Origin: Ancylobacter sp. IITR112
GTDB taxonomy: Bacteria; Pseudomonadota; Alphaproteobacteria; Rhizobiales; Xanthobacteraceae
Direction of reading: 5' to 3'
NCBI RefSeq assembly: GCF_041415945.1
Contig: NZ_JBGCUS010000001.1
Span: 3,038,001 to 3,102,000, forward strand
Length of the DNA: 64,000 bases
Position numbers and translations under genes: made by a program. This document shows positions 16,978 to 24,724 of the stretch, in pieces (the stretch's first letter is position 1; each line of letters begins with the position of its first letter). A model generated the notes under the pieces. That model saw only the letters and a list, made by a program, of their open reading frames with translations, ran no database searches and had not been told where the DNA came from.

Positions 16978-17361
16978 TCAGCCCATGCCGACGCCGCCCG
17001 AAGGGCTGGTGCCGAGTTCGCGGGTCAGCCGTTCCAGCCGCTCGGCAGCGGCGGTGACGCCGCGCGCCACCCGCGCCTCGGTCTCGTCGGCGCGGCGGGT
17101 CGCGGCGCTGCGGGCGGCGCGCTCGGCTGTCGCATCGTGCTCCAGCGCCTGGATGCGCCGGCGCGCCTCGCTGAGCTCGTCGGCGATGGTGATCGCCGCC
17201 ATGATGCTGAGACGCTGGTCGCCGATCTCGCCAAAAGCGACCCGCAACTGCTCAATGCGCGCGTCCACCTCCTCGCCGAGGCCGCTGAGATGGTCTTCCT
17301 GGCCGTCGTCGCAGGCCATGCGATAGGCGCGCCCGCCAATGCTGATGGTCACATAGGCCAT
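16978..17361 (-). CDS. zapA: Cell division protein ZapA
   Basis: ZapA bundles FtsZ filaments at midcell. The 127-residue protein has the N-terminal beta-hairpin VTISIGGRAYRMACDDGQEDHL (to ~residue 25), followed by EEVDARIEQLRVAFG and a long Ala/Arg/Glu-rich coiled coil. The C-terminal ~50 residues extend beyond the minimal family length, as in other alphaproteobacteria. It follows the DUF4164 gene by nine bases on the same strand. In many relatives 6S RNA and the cyclo-ligase come next; here they are 10 kb away. Confidence 0.9.
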   Translation of the reverse strand: MAYVTISIGGRAYRMACDDGQEDHLSGLGEEVDARIEQLRVAFGEIGDQRLSIMAAITIADELSEARRRIQALEHDATAERAARSAATRRADETEARVARGVTAAAERLERLTRELGTSPSGGVGMG

Positions 17362-17370
17362 TGCCGTCCC

Positions 17371-17670
17371 TCAGCGTTCCTGCGCGGCGAGTACCGCGCG
17401 AATGGTTTCCATGGCACTGCCCAGCCGGCGCGCGACTTCCTCATTGGCGCTGTCGAGCCGGTCGGCGCGGGCCTGCGCGCCGTCCAGCGCGTCGGCGAGG
17501 CGCGAACGGTCGGCGCCGAGCACATGCAGTTGCTGGGCGAGAGCCGCCTCCTGGCGTTCCACCTCCAGCCGGCGTTCGATCGCGCTTTCGAGGGCTTCGA
17601 CCGCGCTGTCGAAGCGGCGCAGAGCGGCGTCCACGGCGCTCGTCGTTTCGCCCGCCTCAGGCGCGTTCAT
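17371..17670 (-). CDS. DUF4164 coiled-coil protein upstream of zapA
   Basis: A 99-residue, almost entirely helical protein (MNAPEAGETTSAVDAALRRF at the start), with heptads such as ALESAIERRLEVERQEAALA through the middle. It matches DUF4164, a family encoded next to zapA in Hyphomicrobiales. Its function is unknown, but the position suggests a division or FtsZ-accessory role (inference). The ATG at 17668-17670 is preferred over an upstream in-frame codon whose extension is Pro/Arg-rich. It is divergent from tkt across a 379-bp gap. Confidence 0.82.
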   Translation of the reverse strand: MNAPEAGETTSAVDAALRRFDSAVEALESAIERRLEVERQEAALAQQLHVLGADRSRLADALDGAQARADRLDSANEEVARRLGSAMETIRAVLAAQER

Positions 17671-18049
17671 GACATCTCCATCGTTTCGCCCGGCACGGGC
17701 GGGAAGCGGGGGCGGGGCCTGCGGGAGAGGCCGGCTCCTGCCCATCGGTCAACCATTCATCGCGGAACGAATCCGGCAATATTGAGCCTGCGGGGCGAGA
17801 CAGCGTCAACTTCGCCGCACGGGCGCGCCATCGGCTGCCGCCATCCGCCGCCTCCCGGCGCTCCCGCGCGGCCGGTTATCTCGCATGCGTCACAGCCCTG
17901 TCTTTGACACCGCGCCCGGTGGTGCTATCACTCGCCAGCCCCGCCCGCATGCTGAGCTGGCCCGCCCGGGAGCAACGCCGCCCGGCCTGCGGCACCGAAA
18001 CGTCGCGCCCTGACACAGCAACCCATCTGCCTCGGAGACATCCGTCCTC
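17671..18049. other. 379-bp divergent intergenic region, DUF4164 / tkt
   Basis: This region holds the promoters for the zapA pair on the minus strand and for tkt on the plus strand. The tkt promoter is listed separately. No gene is supported; long open frames across it are extensions. A CGGAGAC motif about nine bases before the tkt ATG is its likely ribosome binding site. Confidence 0.6.
17904..17931 (+). promoter_or_regulatory. Predicted sigma-70 promoter of tkt
   Basis: TTGACA (17904-17909), a 16-base spacer and TATCAC (17926-17931) give a start near 17938 and a ~110-nt leader before tkt. The -35 is a perfect match. Confidence 0.6.
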
Positions 18050-20041
18050 ATGTCGAACCGCGAGAAGCACGATCGCATGGCCAACGCCATCCGGGCACTG
18101 GCCATGGATGCCGTCGAAGCCGCCAATTCCGGCCATCCCGGCATGCCCATGGGGATGGCGGATGTCGCCACCGTCCTGTTCGGCAAGGTGCTGAAATTCG
18201 ATCCGACCGACCCGCGCTGGCCGGATCGCGACCGTTTCATCCTCTCCGCCGGCCACGGCTCGATGCTGCTCTACGCCCTGCTCTATCTCACGGGCTATGA
18301 GGGCATGAGCATCGACGACATCAAGAATTTCCGCCAGCTCGGCTCGCGCACCCCCGGCCACCCCGAATATGGCCACACGGTCGGCGTCGAGACCACCACC
18401 GGCCCGCTCGGCCAGGGCCTGGCCAACTCCGTCGGCTTCGCGCTCGCCGAGCGCATGATGGCGGCGCAGTTCGGCGAGGACCTCGTCGACCACCACACCT
18501 ATGTCATCGCCGGCGATGGCTGCCTGATGGAAGGCATCTCGGAAGAGGCGATCGAGATCGCCGGCCGGCAGAAGCTGAACAAGCTCACCGTGCTGTGGGA
18601 CGACAACCACATCACCATTGACGGCTCCACCGCCCTGTCGGTCGCCACCGATCAGTTGGAGCGCTTCGCCGCCTCGGGCTGGAACACCACTCGCGTCGAC
18701 GGCCACGACCCCGACGCCATCCTCGCCGCGTTAGAGGCCGCCAAGACCAGCGACAAGCCGACCCTGATCGCCTGCCGCACCACCATCGGCTATGGCGCAC
18801 CCAGCAAGGGCGGCACCAATGCCGTGCACGGCGCCCCGCTCGGCGCCTCCGAGATCGCCGCCGCCCGCGCGTTCCTGAACTGGGACGCCGAGCCCTTCGT
18901 CATCCCCAGCGACGTGCTGGATGCGTGGCGTCTCGCCGGCCTGCGCTCGCGCCAGGCGCACAAGAACTGGACCCAGCGCTTCAATGAGGCGGATGCGGCG
19001 CTGCGCGGCGAGTTCGAGCGCCGCGTGCGCGGCGACCTGCCCTCCAAGCTCGGCGAGACGATCGCCGGCGTCATCGCCAAGGCCCGCGCCGATGGCGGCG
19101 CGGTGGCGACGCGCAAATCGTCGGAGATCGTGCTGGAAGCGCTCACCGCCGCGCTGCCGGAGATGGTCGGCGGCTCGGCCGACCTCACCCACTCCAACAA
19201 CACCAAGACCAAGGCCACCTCGGTCTATGTCGAGCCGCCGAAATATGACGGCCGTTATGTGAACTGGGGCATCCGCGAGCACGGCATGGCGGCGGCGATG
19301 AACGGCATCGCGCTGCATGGCGGCTTCATCCCCTATGGCGGCACCTTCCTGGTGTTCTCCGACTATTGCCGCCCCTCCATCCGCCTCGCGGCGCTGATGG
19401 GCGTGCGCGTGGTCTATGTGTTCACGCATGACTCGATCGGCGTCGGCGAGGACGGCCCGACCCACCAGCCGGTGGAGCAGATCGCCGCGCTGCGCGCCAT
19501 CCCGAACCTGCTGGTGTTCCGTCCCTGCGACACGGTGGAGACGGCGGAAGCCTGGAAGCTGGCGCTGGAGCACAAGACCGGGCCGAGCGTGATGGCGCTG
19601 ACCCGCCAGAACCTGCCGCTGCTGCGCACCGACGACACCGAGCGCTGCCTCACCGCGCGCGGCGCCTATGAACTCGCCGCAGCCTCCGACGAAGCCGAGG
19701 TCACGCTCTTCGCTTCCGGCTCGGAAGTGTCGCTGGTGATGAAGGCGCGCGAGCAGCTTGAAGCCCAGGGCATCCCGACCCGCGTCGTCTCCGTGCCCTG
19801 CTTCGAGCTGTTCCTGAACCAGCCCGAGGAAAGCCGCCGCCAGGTGGTGGGCAAGGCCCCGGTGAAGATCGCGGTCGAGGCGCTGATCCGCCAGGGCTGG
19901 GACGAGATCGTCGGCTCGGACGCGGCCTTTGTCGGCATGCACGGCTTCGGCGCCTCCGGCCCGGCGCCGCAGGTCTTCGCGCATTTCGGCATCACGGTCG
20001 AAGCCGTGGTCGCCACCGCGCTCAGCCGCCTCAAGCGCTGA
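18050..20041 (+). CDS. tkt: Transketolase
   Basis: A thiamin-diphosphate enzyme that exchanges two-carbon ketol units in the pentose phosphate and Calvin cycles. At 663 residues it is full length. Landmarks: [20 protein letters not shown] near residue 25, [19 protein letters not shown], the ThDP-binding [13 protein letters not shown]...DDNHITIDG (about 155-190), and the pyrimidine domain with [18 protein letters not shown] near 465. It is the first gene of tkt-gap-pgk-fba. The intergenic gaps contain strong hairpins, so the genes may be separately adjusted. Confidence 0.97.
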   Translation: MSNREKHDRMANAIRALAMDAVEAANSGHPGMPMGMADVATVLFGKVLKFDPTDPRWPDRDRFILSAGHGSMLLYALLYLTGYEGMSIDDIKNFRQLGSRTPGHPEYGHTVGVETTTGPLGQGLANSVGFALAERMMAAQFGEDLVDHHTYVIAGDGCLMEGISEEAIEIAGRQKLNKLTVLWDDNHITIDGSTALSVATDQLERFAASGWNTTRVDGHDPDAILAALEAAKTSDKPTLIACRTTIGYGAPSKGGTNAVHGAPLGASEIAAARAFLNWDAEPFVIPSDVLDAWRLAGLRSRQAHKNWTQRFNEADAALRGEFERRVRGDLPSKLGETIAGVIAKARADGGAVATRKSSEIVLEALTAALPEMVGGSADLTHSNNTKTKATSVYVEPPKYDGRYVNWGIREHGMAAAMNGIALHGGFIPYGGTFLVFSDYCRPSIRLAALMGVRVVYVFTHDSIGVGEDGPTHQPVEQIAALRAIPNLLVFRPCDTVETAEAWKLALEHKTGPSVMALTRQNLPLLRTDDTERCLTARGAYELAAASDEAEVTLFASGSEVSLVMKAREQLEAQGIPTRVVSVPCFELFLNQPEESRRQVVGKAPVKIAVEALIRQGWDEIVGSDAAFVGMHGFGASGPAPQVFAHFGITVEAVVATALSRLKR

Positions 20042-20062
20042 ACCAGGGGCGACAAGCTATGC

Positions 20063-20089
20063 GGCTGGCGCATGCACAATGCGCCAGCC
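20063..20089. repeat. 11-bp perfect hairpin between tkt and gap
   Basis: GGCTGGCGCAT (20063-20073) pairs fully with ATGCGCCAGCC (20079-20089) around a five-base loop. No T-tract follows, so it is either a Rho-assisted terminator of tkt or an mRNA-stabilising structure. Confidence 0.6.
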
Positions 20090-20197
20090 CTGCGCCCAGC
20101 AAGCAGCGTCAAAAGAGCGTCTGGTGTCGTAACGTTCGCCGCGCTATGAGGCCCGGGCGCGGATCGTGATGAGACAGCTTACCTGGGGAATAAACGC

Positions 20198-21205
20198 ATG
20201 ACGCTCAAGGTTGCCATCAACGGCTTTGGACGCATCGGCCGCAACGTGTTGCGCGCCATCATCGAGTCCGGCCGCACCGACATCGAGGTCGTCGCCATCA
20301 ATGATCTCGGGCCGGTCGAGACCAATGCGCATCTGTTCCGCTTCGACAGCGTGCATGGCCGCTTCAACGGCACGGTGACGGTCGACGGCGACACGATCAA
20401 TGTCGGTCGCGGCCCGATCAAGGTGACCGCCGTCCGCAACCCGGCCGAGCTGCCGCACACCGCGCTGGGCGTGGACATCGCGCTGGAATGCACCGGCATC
20501 TTCACCGCCCGTGACAAGGCCGCCGCCCATCTCGCGGCCGGCGCCAAGCGCGTGCTGGTTTCCGCCCCGGCGGAAGGCGCCGACCTCACGGTCGTGTATG
20601 GCGTCAATCACGACAAGCTGACCAAGGATCATCTCGTCGTCTCCAACGCCTCCTGCACCACCAATTGCCTCGCGCCGGTGGCCAAGGTGCTGAACGACGC
20701 CGTCGGCATCGACCACGGCTTCATGACGACGATCCACTCCTATACCGGCGACCAGCCGACGCTCGACACCATGCACAAGGATCTCTACCGCGCCCGCGCC
20801 GCGGCGCTGTCGATGATCCCGACCACGACCGGCGCCGCCAAGGCCGTCGGTCTGGTGCTGCCGGAACTCGCCGGCCGTCTCGACGGCACCTCGATCCGCG
20901 TCCCGACCCCGAACGTCTCGGTGGTCGACTTCAAGTTCGTCGCCAAGAAGAAGGTGACGAAGGACGAGATCAACGAGGCGATCAAGGCCGCCGCCGCCGG
21001 CCCGCTCAAGGGCATTCTCGGCACCACCGACCAGCCCAACGTCTCCACCGATTTCAACCACGACCCCCATTCCTCGATCTTCCATCTCGACCAGACCAAG
21101 GTTCTGGAAGGCAATTTCGTCCGGGTTCTGTCCTGGTACGATAATGAATGGGGCTTCTCGAACCGCATGTCCGACACGGCGGTCGCCCTCGGAAAGCTGA
21201 TCTGA
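20198..21205 (+). CDS. gap: Glyceraldehyde-3-phosphate dehydrogenase, type I
   Basis: Interconverts glyceraldehyde-3-phosphate and 1,3-bisphosphoglycerate. At 335 residues it is normal length. The N-terminal Rossmann segment [17 protein letters not shown] and the catalytic motif [17 protein letters not shown] (active-site Cys near residue 152) are intact. The C-terminal [13 protein letters not shown] is the usual end. The NAD-type fingerprint is followed by [19 protein letters not shown]. An AGGGAATAAA-like region precedes the ATG. It lies between tkt and pgk in the carbon-metabolism block. Confidence 0.97.
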   Translation: MTLKVAINGFGRIGRNVLRAIIESGRTDIEVVAINDLGPVETNAHLFRFDSVHGRFNGTVTVDGDTINVGRGPIKVTAVRNPAELPHTALGVDIALECTGIFTARDKAAAHLAAGAKRVLVSAPAEGADLTVVYGVNHDKLTKDHLVVSNASCTTNCLAPVAKVLNDAVGIDHGFMTTIHSYTGDQPTLDTMHKDLYRARAAALSMIPTTTGAAKAVGLVLPELAGRLDGTSIRVPTPNVSVVDFKFVAKKKVTKDEINEAIKAAAAGPLKGILGTTDQPNVSTDFNHDPHSSIFHLDQTKVLEGNFVRVLSWYDNEWGFSNRMSDTAVALGKLI

Positions 21206-21215
21206 ACAGCCGGCC

Positions 21216-21247
21216 CGGCCGGGCCTCCCGCCAAGGAGGTCCGGCCG
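21216..21247 (+). terminator. Hairpin between gap and pgk, possible attenuator
   Basis: A 13-pair stem (21216-21228 with 21235-21247, one G-U pair) with a six-base loop is followed by TTTC. The short T run makes it a partial terminator or processing site rather than a full stop. pgk begins 38 bp later with its own ribosome binding site (AGGGAGA). Confidence 0.5.
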
Positions 21248-21284
21248 TTTCGCAGATAAGATCAACATTTCCAGGGAGAAGACC

Positions 21285-22484
21285 ATGAGCGAGGCTTCCG
21301 CCTTTCGCACCCTCGACGACGCCGATGTCGCCGGTAAGCGCGTTCTCGTGCGCGTCGATCTCAACGTGCCGGTCGACAATGGCCGGGTGACCGACGACAC
21401 CCGCATCCAGGCCGTGCTGCCCACCATTCGCGAAATCTCCGACAAGGGCGGCAAGGTCATCCTGCTCGCCCATTTCGGCCGCCCCAAGGGGGAGGACCCG
21501 GCGCTGTCGCTGGCGCCCATCGCCGCGGAAGTGGCGAGCCGCCTCGGCAAGCCGGTCGCCTTCGCCCCCGCCACCATCGGCCCGGTGGCTGAGGCGGCAG
21601 TGGGCGAGCTTCAGCCCGGCGAGGTGCTGCTGCTGGAGAACACCCGCTTCGACAAGCGCGAAGAAAAGAACGACCCGGACTTCGTGGCGGCGCTGGCCAG
21701 CCTCGGCGATGTCTATGTCAACGACGCCTTCGCCACCGCCCATCGCGCCCACGCCTCCACCGAGGGCCTTGCCCACAAGCTGCCGGCCTTTGCCGGGCGC
21801 TGCATGCAGGTGGAGATCGAGGCGCTGGCCAAGGCGCTGGAAAAGCCCGAGCGCCCGGTGCTCGCCGTGGTCGGCGGCGCCAAGGTGTCGTCCAAGCTCG
21901 ACCTCTTGGGCAATCTCGTCGCCAAGGTGGACATTCTGGTGATCGGCGGCGGCATGGCCAACACCTTCCTCGCCGCCCAGGGCAAGGATGTCGGCAAGTC
22001 GCTGTGCGAGCATGACCTCGCCGGCACGGCGCTGGAGATCCTCGACAAGGCCAAGGCCGCCGGTTGCGACATCGTGCTGCCGGTCGACGCGCTGGCCGCC
22101 ACCGAGTTCAAGGCACACGCGCCGCACCGCGTCGCCTCGGTCGACGACATCCGGCCGGACGAGATGATGCTCGATGCCGGCCCGGCCTCGGTGGAGAACG
22201 TCGTGGCCCGGCTGAAGGACGCGAAGACCATCGTCTGGAACGGCCCGTTCGGCGCCTTCGAACTGCCGCCCTTCGACAGCGCGACGGTGGCGGTGGCGCG
22301 CGCGGCGGCGGAACTCACGGACGCCGGCGGACTTCTGTCGGTAGCGGGCGGCGGCGACACGGTGGCCGCGCTCAACCATGCCGGAGTGGCGGACCGCTTC
22401 ACCTATGTGTCGACGGCCGGCGGCGCCTTCCTGGAATGGCTTGAGGGCAAGCCGCTTCCGGGCGTCGAGGCCCTGAGACGCTAA
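21285..22484 (+). CDS. pgk: Phosphoglycerate kinase
   Basis: Transfers phosphate between 1,3-bisphosphoglycerate and ADP. The 399-residue monomer has both domains: the N-terminal [19 protein letters not shown] and [10 protein letters not shown], the hinge segment [22 protein letters not shown], and the C-terminal nucleotide motif WNGPFGAFE plus [12 protein letters not shown]. The start [15 protein letters not shown] is preceded by AGGGAGA. It is collinear with gap and fba. Confidence 0.97.
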   Translation: MSEASAFRTLDDADVAGKRVLVRVDLNVPVDNGRVTDDTRIQAVLPTIREISDKGGKVILLAHFGRPKGEDPALSLAPIAAEVASRLGKPVAFAPATIGPVAEAAVGELQPGEVLLLENTRFDKREEKNDPDFVAALASLGDVYVNDAFATAHRAHASTEGLAHKLPAFAGRCMQVEIEALAKALEKPERPVLAVVGGAKVSSKLDLLGNLVAKVDILVIGGGMANTFLAAQGKDVGKSLCEHDLAGTALEILDKAKAAGCDIVLPVDALAATEFKAHAPHRVASVDDIRPDEMMLDAGPASVENVVARLKDAKTIVWNGPFGAFELPPFDSATVAVARAAAELTDAGGLLSVAGGGDTVAALNHAGVADRFTYVSTAGGAFLEWLEGKPLPGVEALRR

Positions 22485-22612
22485 AGAACACGCGGGCGGC
22501 GCGCGGTCCTGTCATTCAGGAGCGGGCCGCCCGGTGCTACTATCCGATCGGTCCGGCCCGTGTTCGCTCCGGCGGCGGTGCCGGCCGGTCAGTTTCGCGC
22601 GGGAGAGAGACA

Positions 22613-23635
22613 ATGACGACAAGCCTCGAAGAGGTCGCGTACAAGCTGGCAGCGGGCGGCAAGGGCCTGCTGGCGGCGGATGAGAGCGCCAGCACGATCA
22701 AGAAGCGCTTCGATGCCATCGGCGTCGAATCGACCGAGGAGAACCGGCGCGATTACCGCGAAATGCTGTTCCGCTCCGAGGCGATGACCCAGTACATTTC
22801 CGGCGTCATCCTGTTCGATGAGACCATCCGCCAGAAGGCGAAGGACGGCACGCCGCTGGTCAAGCTGATCGAGGATGCCGGCTCCATTCCCGGCATCAAG
22901 GTGGATCTCGGCGCCCATCCGCAGCCCGGCTGTCCCGGTGAGACCATCACCGAGGGGCTCGACGGTCTCGCCGGCCGCTTCAAGGAATATTACGACCTCG
23001 GCGCCCGCTTCGCGAAATGGCGCGCGGTGATCGACATCGGCCAGCACATCCCCAGCTACACCTCGATCCTCGCCAATGCGCAGGCGCTGGCGCGCTATGC
23101 CGCGCTGGCCCAGGCGGCCGGCATCGTCCCGATCGTCGAGCCGGAAGTGCTGATGGATGGCGACCACGACATCGACCGCTGCTACGACGTGACCGAGTGG
23201 GTGCTGAAGGAAGTGTTCCAGCAGCTCTTCTACGGCCGGGTGAAGCTGGAAGGCACGGTGCTCAAGCCGAACATGGTCATCGCCGGCAAGAAGTCGTCCA
23301 AGCAGGCCTCGGTCGAGGAAGTCGCGGAAAAGACCATACGCTGCCTCAAGAACTGCGTGCCCTCGGCGATCCCGAGCGTTGCCTTCCTCTCCGGCGGCCA
23401 GTCCGACGAGGAGGCCACCGCCCATCTCGACGCGATGATCCGCCAGGGCGGTCTGCCGTGGAACCTCACCTTCTCCTATGGCCGCGCCCTTCAGGCCGCG
23501 CCGCAGAAGGCGTGGTCCGGCAAGGCGGAGAATGTCCCCGCCGGCCAGGCGGCGTTCACTCACCGCGCGCGGATGAACTATCTCGCCGCTCTCGGCCAGT
23601 GGACGCCGGAAAGCGAACAGAAGAACGCCGCGTAA
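22613..23635 (+). CDS. Class I fructose-bisphosphate aldolase
   Basis: Cleaves or forms fructose-1,6-bisphosphate through a Schiff base. The 340-residue sequence begins MTTSLEEVAYKLAAGGKGLL, with the class I signature LLAADESASTIKKRF. The Schiff-base lysine is in GTVLKPNMVIAGKKSS (about residue 220-235) and the phosphate loop in IPSVAFLSGGQSDEEA. GGGAGAGAGA precedes the ATG. It is the metal-independent class I type rather than the class II FbaA/CbbA. It ends the carbon block and is followed by a clear terminator. Confidence 0.95.
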   Translation: MTTSLEEVAYKLAAGGKGLLAADESASTIKKRFDAIGVESTEENRRDYREMLFRSEAMTQYISGVILFDETIRQKAKDGTPLVKLIEDAGSIPGIKVDLGAHPQPGCPGETITEGLDGLAGRFKEYYDLGARFAKWRAVIDIGQHIPSYTSILANAQALARYAALAQAAGIVPIVEPEVLMDGDHDIDRCYDVTEWVLKEVFQQLFYGRVKLEGTVLKPNMVIAGKKSSKQASVEEVAEKTIRCLKNCVPSAIPSVAFLSGGQSDEEATAHLDAMIRQGGLPWNLTFSYGRALQAAPQKAWSGKAENVPAGQAAFTHRARMNYLAALGQWTPESEQKNAA

Positions 23636-23661
23636 TTCCCCCATTCTTAGCTGAACATCCG

Positions 23662-23692
23662 GACGCCGCCGCGAGGCGGCGTCTTTGCTTTG
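23662..23692 (+). terminator. Intrinsic terminator after class I aldolase
   Basis: GACGCCGCC (23662-23670) and GGCGGCGTC (23675-23683) form a nine-pair stem with a GCGA tetraloop. TTTGCTTTG follows. It closes the tkt-gap-pgk-fba block. Confidence 0.8.
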
Positions 23693-23781
23693 TCGGCTTA
23701 TATTCGACAGACGTGATTTTCATCCCATCTTGACCTTACGCAAGGTGCGGATGCTGCGAGCCTCTAGCCTTGCCTCACAGC

Positions 23782-24645
23782 ATGGGAGAGACGCGCGTGC
23801 GACACGATCTCAACAGAGGCCTGCCACCGAACGCCTTTGATCCGCAGGGCCTTGCCGCCCCCTCTGCCCGCATCGGCGAACCCTTGCCGAGCCCGGTCAA
23901 GCTCGACATTCGCCATGTCGGCTTCCGCTTCGGCGCCAAGCCGGCGCTGCGGGATATTTCCTTCCCCATCCACGCCCATCGCGTCACCGCGCTGATTGGC
24001 CCCTCCGGCTGTGGCAAGTCGACCCTGTTGCGGGTGTTCAACCGCATGTCCGATCTCTATGAGGACCAGCATGTGGAGGGGCAGGTTCTGCTCGACGGCG
24101 AGGATATTCTCGCCCCCGAGGTCGACGTGCTGACGCTGCGCCGGCGCGTCGGCATGGTGACCCAGAAGCCCTCGCCCTTTCCGATGTCGATCTATGACAA
24201 TGTGGCGATCGGCCTGCGCCTCAACGAGGAACTGACCCGCACCCAGCTCGACCAGCGGGTGGAGGACGCGCTGCGCCGCGCCGCATTGTGGGAGGAGGTC
24301 AGCTCGCAGCTCGACCATTCGGCGCTCAGCCTGTCCGGCGGCCAGCAGCAGCGCCTGTGCCTCGCCCGCACCATGGCGGTGCGCCCGGAAGTGATCCTGC
24401 TCGACGAACCGTGCTCGGCGCTCGACCCGATTTCGACCGCCAAGATCGAGGAGACGATCGAGGAGCTCAAGAGCACGAGCACCCTCGTCATCGTCACCCA
24501 TAATCTGCAGCAGGCCGCACGCATCGCCGATTACACGGCGTTTCTCTATCTCGGCGAACTGGTCGAGTTCGGCTCAAGCGCGCAGATGTTCTCCGCCCCC
24601 CGCGAGCCGCGCACCCTCGCCTATATCTCCGGCCGGATGGGCTGA
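23782..24645 (+). CDS. PstB-like phosphate ABC transporter ATPase, orphan
   Basis: A 287-residue ABC ATPase whose core is PstB-type: [21 protein letters not shown] (Walker A), [20 protein letters not shown] (Q-loop), [17 protein letters not shown] (signature), [19 protein letters not shown] (Walker B) and [27 protein letters not shown]. It has a ~45-residue N-terminal extension before the ATPase core. ATG 23782 is used; GTG 23797, with GGGAGAG six bases upstream, is an equally good start. No pstS, pstC, pstA or phoU is adjacent, so either it pairs with a distant permease or it is a paralogue with another role. Confidence 0.88.
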   Translation: MGETRVRHDLNRGLPPNAFDPQGLAAPSARIGEPLPSPVKLDIRHVGFRFGAKPALRDISFPIHAHRVTALIGPSGCGKSTLLRVFNRMSDLYEDQHVEGQVLLDGEDILAPEVDVLTLRRRVGMVTQKPSPFPMSIYDNVAIGLRLNEELTRTQLDQRVEDALRRAALWEEVSSQLDHSALSLSGGQQQRLCLARTMAVRPEVILLDEPCSALDPISTAKIEETIEELKSTSTLVIVTHNLQQAARIADYTAFLYLGELVEFGSSAQMFSAPREPRTLAYISGRMG

Positions 24646-24672
24646 AGCGCGCCCCGACGGGCGGCTCAAGGC

Positions 24673-24695
24673 GTCCCCGGCGCCCGGCCGGGGAC
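24673..24695. repeat. 9-bp perfect hairpin between convergent genes
   Basis: GTCCCCGGC (24673-24681) pairs with GCCGGGGAC (24687-24695), with a five-base loop. It sits between the stops of the PstB-like gene and the large secreted protein gene. Without a T-tract it is at best a weak bidirectional terminator. Confidence 0.45.
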
Positions 24696-24724
24696 AATGT
24701 CGTTGATGCGAGCGTGGAGGCGGC

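Noticed and set aside
18050..23635. A full autotrophic Calvin-cycle (cbb) operon
   Set aside because: Only tkt, gap, pgk and a class I aldolase are present. There is no rubisco, phosphoribulokinase or cbbR, so this is the general glycolytic/pentose phosphate set found in heterotrophic relatives too.
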